Source of the DNA: Listeria innocua
Lineage (GTDB): Bacteria; Bacillota; Bacilli; Lactobacillales; Listeriaceae
Direction: 5' to 3'
Length of the DNA: 64,000 bases
Assembly (NCBI RefSeq): GCF_028596125.1
Contig: NZ_CP117228.1
Span: forward strand, 1-64,000
In this document: positions 25,045 to 35,400 of the stretch, piece by piece
Numbering within the stretch: the stretch's first letter is position 1
Layout of the letters: each line of letters begins with the position of its first letter
Translations under genes and position numbers: made by a program
Notes under the pieces: model-generated
Database searches by the model: none
What the model was told of the DNA's origin: nothing
Seen by the model: only the letters and a program-made list of their open reading frames with translations

Positions 25045-25046
25045 GT

Positions 25047-25091
25047 CTAGCTCCTTTCCAGGAGTAAAACTATACATTCAAGCATAGGCAT
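25047..25091 (-). CDS. 14-residue upstream ORF before the toxin
   Basis: ATG after AGGGGGTG. The peptide MPMLECIVLLLERS stops 2 nt before the toxin start, and its last codons cover the toxin ribosome site. This is a plausible leader controlling toxin translation by coupling. Inference from position only. Confidence 0.4.
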   Translation of the reverse strand: MPMLECIVLLLERS

Positions 25092-25145
25092 CACCCCCTA
25101 ATGAGGATTTAGCCACCATCTTTCTCACTTTGCTACTGCCTTTAT

Positions 25146-25151
25146 ATTATA
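25146..25151 (-). promoter_or_regulatory. Toxin mRNA -10 element
   Basis: Perfect TATAAT on the minus strand, ~100 nt upstream of the toxin start; no clear -35 is seen. The leader contains the upstream ORF. Confidence 0.4.
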
Positions 25152-25246
25152 ACATAATATTTATTGAACTTTATCGAAGAAAGTATAATAATGAAAGTAG
25201 TGGTGGAAAATGATAGGAGGTAATTGTACTATGAATTGGATCAATG

Positions 25247-26191
25247 TCAATAAAGTAGACACAAAAAAGAATCATTTACTGATTGCTGAAATAAAAAATT
25301 TTCTTTTTCTTCAGGAGTTAGCATGTTAATAGTCGAGTGAGGACGGTGCCGATTATAAAAGCTTTCAATATATTCAAAACAAGCTAATTGCACATCTTGA
25401 ATGGAAGAAAAAGCTCGCCGATCTAGTTCTTCTTTTTTCATATACTTAAAGAAGGCTTCGGTGACAGCGTTATCCCAAGGATAAGCCTTTTTGGAATAAG
25501 AGGCGAGCAGATCATGCTCGTCTAACCATCTGCGATACGCTTTGGCTGTATATTGTGACCCTCGGTCACTGTGAATCATGACAGTTTGAGACGGTCGCCG
25601 TTGTTTATAGGCAACTTCCAGTGTTTGAAGAGCTAAATCTGTATTGATCTTATGGGCGACTTGACAGGCAATGATTTTTCGTGAGAATAAGTTCATGACA
25701 ATGCATAAATAAACAAAGCCTTTTTTTCCTACAGGGATGTAAGAAAAATCGGTTGTCCAAACCTGATTAGGTGCAGGTGGATTAAACGCTTGCTTTAAAT
25801 GATTAGGACAAGAGTCATGAGGTGCTTCATCCACTTTTCTCTTTTGATAGCTTGGTTTTACGGTGGACATTTTAGGCAATTGAAGTTGACGAAGTAGGCG
25901 ATAAACCCGACCTAAACTAATGGATACGCCATAATCACGCTTTAAAACAACTTGAATCTTAGCAGCGCCAAAGCGCTTTTTGGCTTGGCTATAAATCTCT
26001 AAAATCCATTTTTTGAGTTGTTGATTTTCTTGCTTTCGCTTCGATGGTTGTCGTTGAATGAATTTGTAATACGTCGAACGATTTACCTGTAAAGCCCTGC
26101 ATAATCGAACGATGGTGTGATCATGTTGAAGCAAAGAAATCGCTTTTAATCGTTGTTGGAGTGTGGCGTGAATATGGCAATCGCTTTTTTT
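25247..26191 (-). CDS. IS3 transposase OrfB (second type)
   Basis: DDE transposase with HTH region VNRSTYYKFIQRQPS and catalytic blocks WTTDFSYI, MIHSDRGSQY and DNAVTEAFFKYMKKEELD. The first ATG of the separate frame is at 26134; it is open back to the A7 slip at 26185-26191. Appears complete. Confidence 0.85.
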   Translation of the reverse strand, partial: KKSDCHIHATLQQRLKAISLLQHDHTIVRLCRALQVNRSTYYKFIQRQPSKRKQENQQLKKWILEIYSQAKKRFGAAKIQVVLKRDYGVSISLGRVYRLLRQLQLPKMSTVKPSYQKRKVDEAPHDSCPNHLKQAFNPPAPNQVWTTDFSYIPVGKKGFVYLCIVMNLFSRKIIACQVAHKINTDLALQTLEVAYKQRRPSQTVMIHSDRGSQYTAKAYRRWLDEHDLLASYSKKAYPWDNAVTEAFFKYMKKEELDRRAFSSIQDVQLACFEYIESFYNRHRPHSTINMLTPEEKENFLFQQSVNDSFLCLLY

Positions 26192-26439
26192 AAGATTAAA
26201 TTTTCCTCCTCAAGTTGTGCATTCCGTTTTTGAAGCTTTTTGACTTGTTGCGCAGTAAGAATGGTATCATCATCGATTTTGACTTCCGAAAATTGCTTGA
26301 CCCAACGTGCTATCGAAGATAGGGCAATACCGTACTCCTTCGCCAATGCATTTTGGGATTTCCCACTTTCATACAGTTTGACAATGGATTTTTTAAAGTC
26401 CTCATCAAAGGAACGAGTAGGTTTTCTGGCTTTTGTCAT
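26146..26439 (-). CDS. IS3 transposase OrfA (second type)
   Basis: 97-aa HTH plus leucine zipper (SQNALAKEYGIALSSIARWV; KLQKRNAQLEEENLIL). It carries the A7 slippery run near its 3' end for -1 frameshifting into OrfB. Confidence 0.85.
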   Translation of the reverse strand: MTKARKPTRSFDEDFKKSIVKLYESGKSQNALAKEYGIALSSIARWVKQFSEVKIDDDTILTAQQVKKLQKRNAQLEEENLILKKAIAIFTPHSNND

Positions 26440-26522
26440 GGATAGTTCTCTCCTTATTCTGAAAGTGTCTACTTTCTTGATAGTATAGCAGATTTTGTGT
26501 CTACTTTTTTAGTATATATCCA

Positions 26523-26772
26523 GATAAAGAATTATGAAAACCAAGCAAATAATTTAATCGAAGTACAGAAGCAAACACAAAATCTTTTAGACCAACAACA
26601 ACGACTAGCCTTACAAGATAAAAAGTTGTTAGAAGAATACAAAGCAGAAATCAAAGAGTTAAAATCATTAACAACTCAATCAACACCTGCTACTTTATCC
26701 AAGGATGTTAACCAACCCAAAGATATAGAGATAGATAAGAAAAAACGACGTTGGTGGCCATTTGGTAAGTAA
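26523..26772 (+). pseudogene. C-terminal fragment of coiled-coil plasmid protein
   Basis: Frame open from the IS end: NYENQANNLIEVQKQTQNLLDQQQ, then KKLLEEYKAEIKEL and the basic/aromatic end KKRRWWPFGK. This coiled coil with a Trp-rich tail is typical of DUF536-type proteins encoded after rep genes on Lactobacillales plasmids. The N-terminal DNA-binding half is missing. It sits 35 nt before the restriction operon. Confidence 0.5.
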
Positions 26773-26807
26773 GGAAAAATATTATTTAGAAGGGGTGTTG
26801 GGAGAAA

Positions 26808-29800
26808 ATGAAAAATTTTAATAATATTGATGAACGTGTAGTGGATGATTTAAAAAAAGAACTAAAAGCACAGAGCAAGTTAAAGATTGCTGCAGCATCA
26901 TTTTCAATCTATGCGTACGAGGAATTAAAAAAAGAGTTAGAAAAAGTCGATCAAATTCAGTTTTTATTTACTAGTGATCTATTTACGAAAGAAAAAGCAC
27001 CGAAAGAAAAAAGAGAGTTCTTTATTCCTCGTCTAAATCGTGAAAGTCAGCTGTATGGGAATGAGTTTGAATTAAGAATGCGCAATGAATTATCTCAAAA
27101 GGCTATCGCTAAAGAAGCTGCAGAATGGATTCGTCAAAAAGTTACGTTTAAGTCAAATATTTCTGGGCAACGTTCTGATAATTTCATGGTCGTGGAAAAT
27201 AAAGGAAATATAAATGTATATGCACCTTTCGATGAATTTACAACCGCTGAAATTGGAACAACAAAAGGTGAAAAGCTTTTTTATAATATTTCAAAATTTG
27301 AAAATGAAAATACACAACAATTCTTAAATGCGTTTGAGCAAGTTTGGCATAATCAGGATTATGTCGATGAGGTCACGAATACAGTATTAGATAATATTAC
27401 GGCTGCATATCAAGAGAATGCCCCAGAGTTTATCTACTATATTGCGTTATATAATTTGTTTGGTGAATTTTTGTCTGATTTAGATCAGGATTATATTCCT
27501 GATGAACGTACAGGGTTTAAAGACTCAAAAATCTGGTCATTATTGTATGATTTTCAAAAGGATGCTGTGTTGGGATCCATTAGTAAATTAGAGAAACACA
27601 ATGGTGTTATTTTGGCAGATTCTGTTGGTTTGGGAAAAACGTTCTCGGCTATAGGAGTCATTAAATATTATGAATCACGTAATAAAAATGTCCTAGTTTT
27701 AGTACCGAAAAGATTGAAAGATAATTGGAATAATTACAAGAATAACTACAAAAACAACCCCTTAGCTGAAGATCGTTTACGGTATGATGTCTTATTTCAT
27801 ACAGATATGGATCGCGAACGTGGTGAAAGTAATGGAATTGATTTAGGAAAGATAAACTGGGAGAATTATGATTTAGTCGTAATTGATGAAAGTCATAACT
27901 TTAGAAATGGCGAGGGTACTACACATAAAAAAGAAGAAGGTGTAGAAAATCGTTATCAAAAGCTAATGCGCAAAATTATTAAATTAGGAGTAAAGACAAA
28001 AGTTTTAATGTTATCTGCAACTCCTGTGAATACCGATTTTTCTGATCTACGTAATCAATTGATGCTAGCATCTGAAGGTGATAGTAGTAATCTTACGAAA
28101 ACTTTGACTACTAAAAAAACAGTAACAGAAATTTTTGGTCAAGCTCAACGAGCTTTTAAAGATTGGTCTTCTTTGGAAACTGAAAATCGCACAACGGAGT
28201 ATTTACTTGACATGTTGGATTTTGATTTTTTTGAGTTATTAGATAGTGTGACTATTTCTCGTAGTCGTAAACATATAGAAAAATATTATGACCAATCGGA
28301 TATTGGGAAATTCCCAAAAAGATTAGCTCCAATTAACGAAAGTCCGAAATTAACAGACTTAGATATAACCTATAATGATCTATTTCAGTTTATCGATTTG
28401 CTAAATCTGGAAGTTTATACGCCGCTTAAATATGTATATCCCTCTAAAATAGAGAAGTACACAGAGCAGGCAACAGCTGGAGCTTCAAGTTGGGCAAATC
28501 GAGAAAAAGGACGCAATCAGCTGATGATTACGAACTTACTCAAACGAGCTGAAAGTTCTATTCATGCATTTAAATTAACAAGTGAACGAATTTTAGAGAA
28601 TATTCGTTTGAAATTACAAGTTATTGAAGAGTATAAACAATCAAAAAATGGCATTGTAAAAAGCGATTCAGATGATTTTGAAGATGATGTGTTTACCGTT
28701 GGACAGGACTTAAGAATTGATCTAGCAGATATGGATTATCAATCATGGGAAAAACAATTAGTAGCGGATAAGTATGTGTTTACTGAACTATTGGATGTTG
28801 TAAATCGTATTATTCCGGAACACGATACAAAGATGGCAACACTTCAAGAAATAATTCTTAAAAAGATAGAGAATCCGATTAATAAAGGAAATAAAAAGGT
28901 CATAATCTTCACGGCCTTTTCTGATACAGCAGACTATTTATATAAATATTTATCTAATCAATTAATCCAAAAAGATGGGGTTCATACAGCTTTGATATCG
29001 GGAACACGAACAGAGTCAACCATTCCAGGAAGAAAAAACGATTTTAATGAGTTGCTTACTTTATTTAGTCCCAAATCTAAAAATCGTGATGCATTAGGTT
29101 TAGATGGTGAAATTGATGTAGTGATTGCAACAGATGTCATTAGCGAAGGTCAAAATTTGCAAGATGCAGATTATCTCATCAATTACGATATCCACTGGAA
29201 TCCCGTTCGTATTATTCAACGTTTTGGTCGTATTGACCGAATTGGATCTACCAATGATAACATTCAAATGGTCAATTTTTGGCCTGATATTAGTCTTGAT
29301 GAATATATTAATTTAAAAGCACGGGTTGAGAACCGAGCAAAGTTAGTGGCTATATCCTCAACAGGGGAGGATACCATCGATAATACAGATCCAGATATGG
29401 AGTATCGGAAAAAACAACTAGAAACGTTACAGAATGAAGTGGTTGATTTAGAGGATATGTCAAGTGGAGTCAATATTATGGATTTAGGTCTGAACGAGTT
29501 TCAACTTGACCTGCAAAAATTGAGGGAAAAATACGGAGATTACGAAGCAAAACCTTATGGAATTCATGCGATAACAAAGGCTGATAGTAATCATCCAGCA
29601 GGTGTTATCTTTGTTTTAAGAAATCGGAATAATGCTATGAATATAGACAAACAAAATCGATTACATCCGTTTTATTTAGTCTATATCGCTGAAAATGGTA
29701 AAATCATTTCGAATCATTTTAATCCTAAAAAAATTCTAGATGATATGAGGTATCTATCCAGCGAAAAATCTGTACCGATTGAGAACCTAGTTCAATCATT

Positions 29801-30002
29801 TAACATAGAAACACTTGAGGGGAAAGATATGAGTAAGTATTCGAATTTACTTAATCAAGCAATTGACTCCATGATTAGCGTTAAGGAGGAAAAGGATATC
29901 GATAGTCTCTTTACTACTGGTGGTACAACAGCTTTGGAGAATGATATAAATGGATTAAATGATTTTGAATTAATTGATTTTCTAGTTGTTAGGGGTGAGT
30001 AG
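26808..30002 (+). CDS. SNF2-like helicase of the restriction operon
   Basis: 1064-aa superfamily 2 helicase/ATPase. Walker A ADSVGLGKT (about 270), DESH box VVIDESHNF (about 360), LSATPVN (about 403), and C-terminal motifs TDVISEGQNLQ and QRFGRIDRIGS (about 777-810). The N-terminal AAASFSIYAYEELKKEL..FLFTS resembles PLD-type domains found in front of such helicases. First gene of a tight four-gene operon with DUF4391, Mod and Res; the next ATG follows its stop without a gap. Likely translocase of a composite defence system. Confidence 0.8.
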   Translation: MKNFNNIDERVVDDLKKELKAQSKLKIAAASFSIYAYEELKKELEKVDQIQFLFTSDLFTKEKAPKEKREFFIPRLNRESQLYGNEFELRMRNELSQKAIAKEAAEWIRQKVTFKSNISGQRSDNFMVVENKGNINVYAPFDEFTTAEIGTTKGEKLFYNISKFENENTQQFLNAFEQVWHNQDYVDEVTNTVLDNITAAYQENAPEFIYYIALYNLFGEFLSDLDQDYIPDERTGFKDSKIWSLLYDFQKDAVLGSISKLEKHNGVILADSVGLGKTFSAIGVIKYYESRNKNVLVLVPKRLKDNWNNYKNNYKNNPLAEDRLRYDVLFHTDMDRERGESNGIDLGKINWENYDLVVIDESHNFRNGEGTTHKKEEGVENRYQKLMRKIIKLGVKTKVLMLSATPVNTDFSDLRNQLMLASEGDSSNLTKTLTTKKTVTEIFGQAQRAFKDWSSLETENRTTEYLLDMLDFDFFELLDSVTISRSRKHIEKYYDQSDIGKFPKRLAPINESPKLTDLDITYNDLFQFIDLLNLEVYTPLKYVYPSKIEKYTEQATAGASSWANREKGRNQLMITNLLKRAESSIHAFKLTSERILENIRLKLQVIEEYKQSKNGIVKSDSDDFEDDVFTVGQDLRIDLADMDYQSWEKQLVADKYVFTELLDVVNRIIPEHDTKMATLQEIILKKIENPINKGNKKVIIFTAFSDTADYLYKYLSNQLIQKDGVHTALISGTRTESTIPGRKNDFNELLTLFSPKSKNRDALGLDGEIDVVIATDVISEGQNLQDADYLINYDIHWNPVRIIQRFGRIDRIGSTNDNIQMVNFWPDISLDEYINLKARVENRAKLVAISSTGEDTIDNTDPDMEYRKKQLETLQNEVVDLEDMSSGVNIMDLGLNEFQLDLQKLREKYGDYEAKPYGIHAITKADSNHPAGVIFVLRNRNNAMNIDKQNRLHPFYLVYIAENGKIISNHFNPKKILDDMRYLSSEKSVPIENLVQSFNIETLEGKDMSKYSNLLNQAIDSMISVKEEKDIDSLFTTGGTTALENDINGLNDFELIDFLVVRGE

Positions 30003-30560
30003 ATGATCATAGAGATTCCAAAACAAGCAGTTGTGAATCGTATTGTTCCTAAAGATCGATTTAACTTTGATGATGCTACGAAGATTGAGCGTATCCGTTG
30101 GTTAGGGAAATTAGGACCTACTACGATTAATTTACCTGCGAAAAAGATACAAGAAATTGAGATATTTAGTATTGGAATGTTTGAATTTGATGTAGGAGTG
30201 ATTAAGGAGATTGTTTCTAAAATACCACAAGAGATTTTATTCATTATCAATGATGAACTTGCTATAATGTATTATCAAGGACAATGTATTTCTAAAAAAG
30301 TAGAAAATCATCTTCAAATTAAAGGATTATCTATTGATGAGGTTCGTGACAATTTTATGCGTCAATTGTTAGATATTGAGGATATCTCTAAACCATTGAA
30401 GAAACAAGTGGATGAAATACAGATAATCAATGGATTGGAATTAGAAATAGATCGAATCAATGCACAGATTAAAAGATCTATCCAAACTAATAAAAAACAA
30501 GAATTGGCTAGAGAAAGATACACATTAGAACAGAAATTAGCCAAATTAAAAGGAGAATAA
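30003..30560 (+). CDS. DUF4391-type protein
   Basis: 185 aa. The N-terminus (PKQAVVNRIVPKDRFNFDDATKIERIRW..LGPTTINLPA) and the helical C-terminus (LEIDRINAQIKRSIQTNKKQELARERYTLEQKL) fit DUF4391. Genes of this family recur between a helicase and type III Mod/Res genes. The start abuts the helicase stop and the stop is 2 nt before mod. Biochemical role unknown. Confidence 0.7.
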   Translation: MIIEIPKQAVVNRIVPKDRFNFDDATKIERIRWLGKLGPTTINLPAKKIQEIEIFSIGMFEFDVGVIKEIVSKIPQEILFIINDELAIMYYQGQCISKKVENHLQIKGLSIDEVRDNFMRQLLDIEDISKPLKKQVDEIQIINGLELEIDRINAQIKRSIQTNKKQELARERYTLEQKLAKLKGE

Positions 30561-30562
30561 AG

Positions 30563-32404
30563 ATGTCTGATAGACCAGAAAAAATTAATTTATCTGATGT
30601 TCATTCACGTCAAGTAGATACTGACCTGTTGAATGAATTACGTGATTTATTTGTCAAAGCAGAAGAACAAAAAGAACGTTACGATTTTACTTGGAATGGA
30701 AAAGCCAAAGCATATTTTGAAGCTGCAGCGCCAACCACTAAAACACTGCGTGCACAGCCGGAAGAAAGTGTAGATTTTGAAAAATCTGAGAATCTATTTA
30801 TTACGGGAGATAATCTTGAAGCATTGAAATTATTGCAAGAATCATATCTTAACAAAATTAAAGTTGTATATATTGATCCACCATATAATACTGGAACAAA
30901 CATGATATATTCAAACGATTATTCTGTTTCGGCTGAGGAATATCTAGATTCTACAGGAGAATCAGAATGGGGCTATAAACTCGTAAGTAACCCTAAAACA
31001 GATGGGCGACATCATTCACGTTGGTTATCAATGATGTACCCTAGAATCAAAATTGGTAGAAACTTACTGTCTGATGATGGGTTTATGATTTTATCAATGG
31101 ATGATAGTGAAATTGAAAATTTAATAAAATTAGGCGATGAGATATTCGGAGAAGAAAATAGAATAGGAATAGTTACAGTTGTTCATAAACCTGAAGGTAG
31201 AAATCAAGAAAAATTTTTTGGAACTAGTAATGAATTTGCTTTATTTTATGCAAAAGATAAAAGTAAAGCAAACTTCAACAATGTCATATTAGATACAGAA
31301 AAATTAAATGAATATAATTTTTCTGATGAAAAAGGGAAATTCAAAAAGAAAAATTTTATCCGTAAGGCGGATGGGAAGTATGCAACAAGGGAGGCTAAAC
31401 CTAATTTTTGGTATCCTATATACGTCAGTGAGGATAGATTATCTGTATCTTTGAATCCCATAGAGCATTATGATAAAGTTTTACCAATAATAGATAATGG
31501 TGTAGAACGTACATGGAAAACGTTACCAGATACTTTTGTTAAGCTTTTTAATGAGGGTAATATTGTTATAGATGACATTTTAGGAAATATAGTTATTTCT
31601 GAAAAAATGAGAGAAAAGCAAGTTATCAAAACTCATTGGATTAGAAAAGAGTATCATGCCTATCATTTTGGTACTAAAATATTGGACAGTCTGCTTGGAG
31701 AAAAAACATTTGATTTTCCAAAATCGTTGTACCTTATGATGGATATTCTAAAATTAACTACTGATAAAGATGATATTGTATTTGATATGTTTGCAGGAAG
31801 TGGTACAACTGCCCATGCACTTATTAATCTTAATAAACACGAGAATACAAACAGGAAATTCATATTAACTCAACTAGATGAATCAATAGACAAAAAATCT
31901 AATGCTTTTCAAGCTGGATATACTACGATTGATCAAATTTCTAGAGAGCGTATACGCCGTGCTGCTGAAGAAATTGGTGATACAAGTGGTTTCCGTGCCC
32001 TAAAGGTGGATTCAACAGGTTTAAAAGAAGATATCTTTAAAACAGCTGGTGAACTCGATCAAGTAGATTTGCTACAAGATATTGATAATCACTCTGATAA
32101 CCGTTCGGATTATGACTTACTCTATGACGTGTTAGTAGATGGTGCGTTAGAATATAATCGACCAATTACGATTGATACTATGAACAATGAAAAAATTATC
32201 AAATATGACTATTTAGGTGAATTATCGGGAGTAGTATGCTACTTTGATGAAAACTTAACAGATGAATTAACACGCCAAATTGCCACACTCAAACCTTTAA
32301 TTGCAGTCTTTAAAGAATCGACGTTTGATAAGTCCGCTCAAAAGGTAAATGTGATGGAACAGTTCCGTATTATCAGTCCTGATACGAAAGTGAAGGTGAT
32401 TTGA
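30563..32404 (+). CDS. mod: Type III DNA methyltransferase (Mod)
   Basis: 613-aa beta-class N6-adenine methylase. Motif IV DPPYNTG is at about 105 and motif I MFAGSGTTAHAL at about 409, in the beta order; the target-recognition region lies between them. AAAAGGAGAATAAAG ribosome site. It methylates the host site and gives Res its specificity. The variable middle segment decides specificity and cannot be read into a site by eye. Confidence 0.88.
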   Translation: MSDRPEKINLSDVHSRQVDTDLLNELRDLFVKAEEQKERYDFTWNGKAKAYFEAAAPTTKTLRAQPEESVDFEKSENLFITGDNLEALKLLQESYLNKIKVVYIDPPYNTGTNMIYSNDYSVSAEEYLDSTGESEWGYKLVSNPKTDGRHHSRWLSMMYPRIKIGRNLLSDDGFMILSMDDSEIENLIKLGDEIFGEENRIGIVTVVHKPEGRNQEKFFGTSNEFALFYAKDKSKANFNNVILDTEKLNEYNFSDEKGKFKKKNFIRKADGKYATREAKPNFWYPIYVSEDRLSVSLNPIEHYDKVLPIIDNGVERTWKTLPDTFVKLFNEGNIVIDDILGNIVISEKMREKQVIKTHWIRKEYHAYHFGTKILDSLLGEKTFDFPKSLYLMMDILKLTTDKDDIVFDMFAGSGTTAHALINLNKHENTNRKFILTQLDESIDKKSNAFQAGYTTIDQISRERIRRAAEEIGDTSGFRALKVDSTGLKEDIFKTAGELDQVDLLQDIDNHSDNRSDYDLLYDVLVDGALEYNRPITIDTMNNEKIIKYDYLGELSGVVCYFDENLTDELTRQIATLKPLIAVFKESTFDKSAQKVNVMEQFRIISPDTKVKVI

Positions 32405-32438
32405 TGCGAACTTATCAAATAAATCTGGAGGATCAAAG

Positions 32439-35400
32439 ATGAAACTTCAGTATAAGAATCAACAATTTCAACTAGATGCCGTAGAAGCGATTACTTCTAT
32501 TTTTGAAGGCCAACCTAGGCAAACCAATATGTCTTATATGATGGATATAGGGAAAGAAAAAAACATTACTTTAGATATTGTTAATGGATTTAAAAATGCA
32601 GATATTTCATTATCAGATAGTGATCTTTTAAAAAATATTCAAGCAACGCAAAAAAAGAATGGCATACTTACGGATAATAAAATTGTTAAGATGTCCATTG
32701 GTGGTAAGGATAAAAATACCAAAATTGATAACTCGAAAGATAGTTTGACTTTATCAGTGGAAATGGAAACGGGTACGGGTAAGACATATACGTATATCAA
32801 AACTATGCTTGAATTAAATAAGCAATATGGTTGGTCGAAATTTATCATTGTCGTTCCAAGCATTGCTATTCGTGAAGGAGTTGCTAAAACATTTGAGTCT
32901 ACGTCCGAACACTTTAAACAAGCATATGGCATCGGTATTCGTCACTTTATTTATAACTCTAGTCAACTGGATAAAATCGAAGCCTTTGCGAGTGATGCTG
33001 GAATCAATGTGATGATTGTTAATACGCAGGCTTTTAATGCACGTGGGGCAGATGCACGAAGAATTGATATGATATTAGATCAATTCCGTGGACGCCGTCC
33101 GATTGATGTAATTGCAGCGACGAATCCGATTATGATTATTGATGAACCTCAATCAGTTTTAGGAAACGGATCAAAGGCCGAACTGAATGCCACACGTGTT
33201 GGCTTAGCAAAGTTTAACCCTTTATTTTTCATTAATTATTCAGCGACACATCGGGACAACTACAATATGGTTTATCGATTGGACGCTGTGGATGCATATC
33301 AAAAAAATCTAGTAAAAAAAATAGCGGTGAAAGGAATTGAAATATCAGGTTCAAACGCTTCTAGTGGCTACCTGTATCTCGAAGCTATTAAAGAGAAACC
33401 AGCATTAAAAGCACGTATTCAATTTGAAAAGTTATCCGCTACAGGGAATGTCGTAAAGACATCAAAGTTGTTAGATAAAGGAGACAATATTTACCCTCTT
33501 TCTGGGGAAATAGAATCTTACAATAGTGGCTTTGTCGTTTCAGAAATTAATGCTGTAGATCAATTTGTTGAGTTTACAAATGGACAAAAATTATCTGTTG
33601 GAGAAGTTGTTGGAAATACCAATGATGAAGATTTAAGACGCATACAAATTCGTGAGACCATCCATTCTCATCTTGCTAAAGAAGAAAGCCTGTTCAAGCG
33701 TGAAATTAAAACATTATCCTTATTTTTCATTGATGAAGTAGTCAAATATAAAGATTATGAAGCTATTGATCATAAAGGTACGTACGCAAGAATTTTCGAA
33801 GAAGAATACGAAAATATTGTACGAGATCGATTAACAGATACTTTATTAGATGAAAAATATCGAACTTATCTTGAACGTGAATTGGAATCTCCAGAAAAGG
33901 TTCATGCTGGATACTTTTCAATCGATAAAAAAGGAAAATCTGTTGATAGCAAAATCAAACGTGGTAGTGAATCGAGTGATGACATTTCAGCATATGACCT
34001 GATTATGAAAAATAAAGAGCGTCTATTATCATTTGAAGAGCCTGTTCGATTCATTTTCTCTCATTCAGCGCTAAAAGAAGGTTGGGATAATCCGAACGTT
34101 TTCCAAATTGCGACATTACGTCAATCTTCATCGGATATTAAAAAACGACAAGAAATCGGTCGTGGATTACGTTTAGCGGTAAATCAAAAAGGTGATCGCC
34201 AAGATGAACAATCTTTGGGTGAAAACGAGGTGCAACAAGTAAATGTGTTGACTGTTATCGCCAACGAGAGCTACGAATCCTTCGCTCGAGATCTTCAATC
34301 AGAAATAGCTGATGCAATTAAAAATAGACCAAAACTTATCGAACCTAAATTATTTGAAGGGCGAGAACTTGTTGTAGAAGACAGCAATGGACAAGTGACT
34401 GCAAAAATGGTGGTTGATAATACGCAGGCAGCCGAAATATGGGCCTGTTTAAAAAAAGGGAAACTGATCGAAAAAAATAAGCAAACTTCTGTTACTTACC
34501 AAAAACTATCAGCTACAGAAAAACTAGAGGCTATTCAGGAAGTTTTAGATGAAGAGCTTCAAGTATTCGCCCTTCCAATTCAAAAATTAATAAATAGTGT
34601 ATACAACCTCAAAGATCTACCGATTGAGAATGAGAATAAACGAACTACTTTGAAATTAAATCGTGAAAAATATGCAAGTAAAGAATTTAAAAATTTATGG
34701 TCAAAAATCAACCGTAAATCTTACTATACTGTCGATTTTGATGATCAAGAAATTATTGAAAAGTCGATTCAACTTATCAATAAAAAATTAACTGTTAAAA
34801 CACTAAAAGCTCGTATCACTGAAGGAAATATGCAAGCTACTGATACAGGGACAATATTTACAGTAGATGGTAAGCGAACAACTGATATATATAGTCCGGT
34901 AAATACTGTTAAATATGATTTAATTGGAGAAGTTTCTCAAAATGTAGGATTACTTCGCAAAACAGTTGCATATATTTTAAGTTGTATCCACCCTGAACAA
35001 TTCGCAAAATATCAATCAAATCCTGAAAACTTCATTGTACAAATTAGCAACATCATTAACGCTGTGAAAGCACAAAATATTATTTCTCATATTGTTTACA
35101 ACAAATTAGACGAAGTATGGGATGAAGATGCCATATTTGCCAATAGTGATATTCAAGGAATTATGGGGCAAAATGTCTTTGATGCGAAAAAACATCTATA
35201 TGATAAAGTTCGAGTGGATTCTGAAGTGGAAAAAAGATTTGCTAGTGATCTAGACGTCGAACAGAATGTTGAAATGTATGTTAAGTTGCCTGGTGGTTTC
35301 TATATAAATACGCCAGTTGGCAAATATAATCCAGACTGGGCTGTTGTCTTGAACGAACCGGATCACAAACATGTCTATTTCATTGCCGAAACTAAAGGTG

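Larger units (their letters stand above)
25237..26522 (-). mobile_element. Second IS3-family element (different type)
   Basis: 1286 bp. Ends TGGATCAATGTCAATAAAG and, inverted, TGGATATATACTAAAAAAG, close to those of the 19.6-kb element, but the proteins are clearly divergent. orfA and orfB are on the minus strand. It cuts the gene fragment at 26523. Confidence 0.88.
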
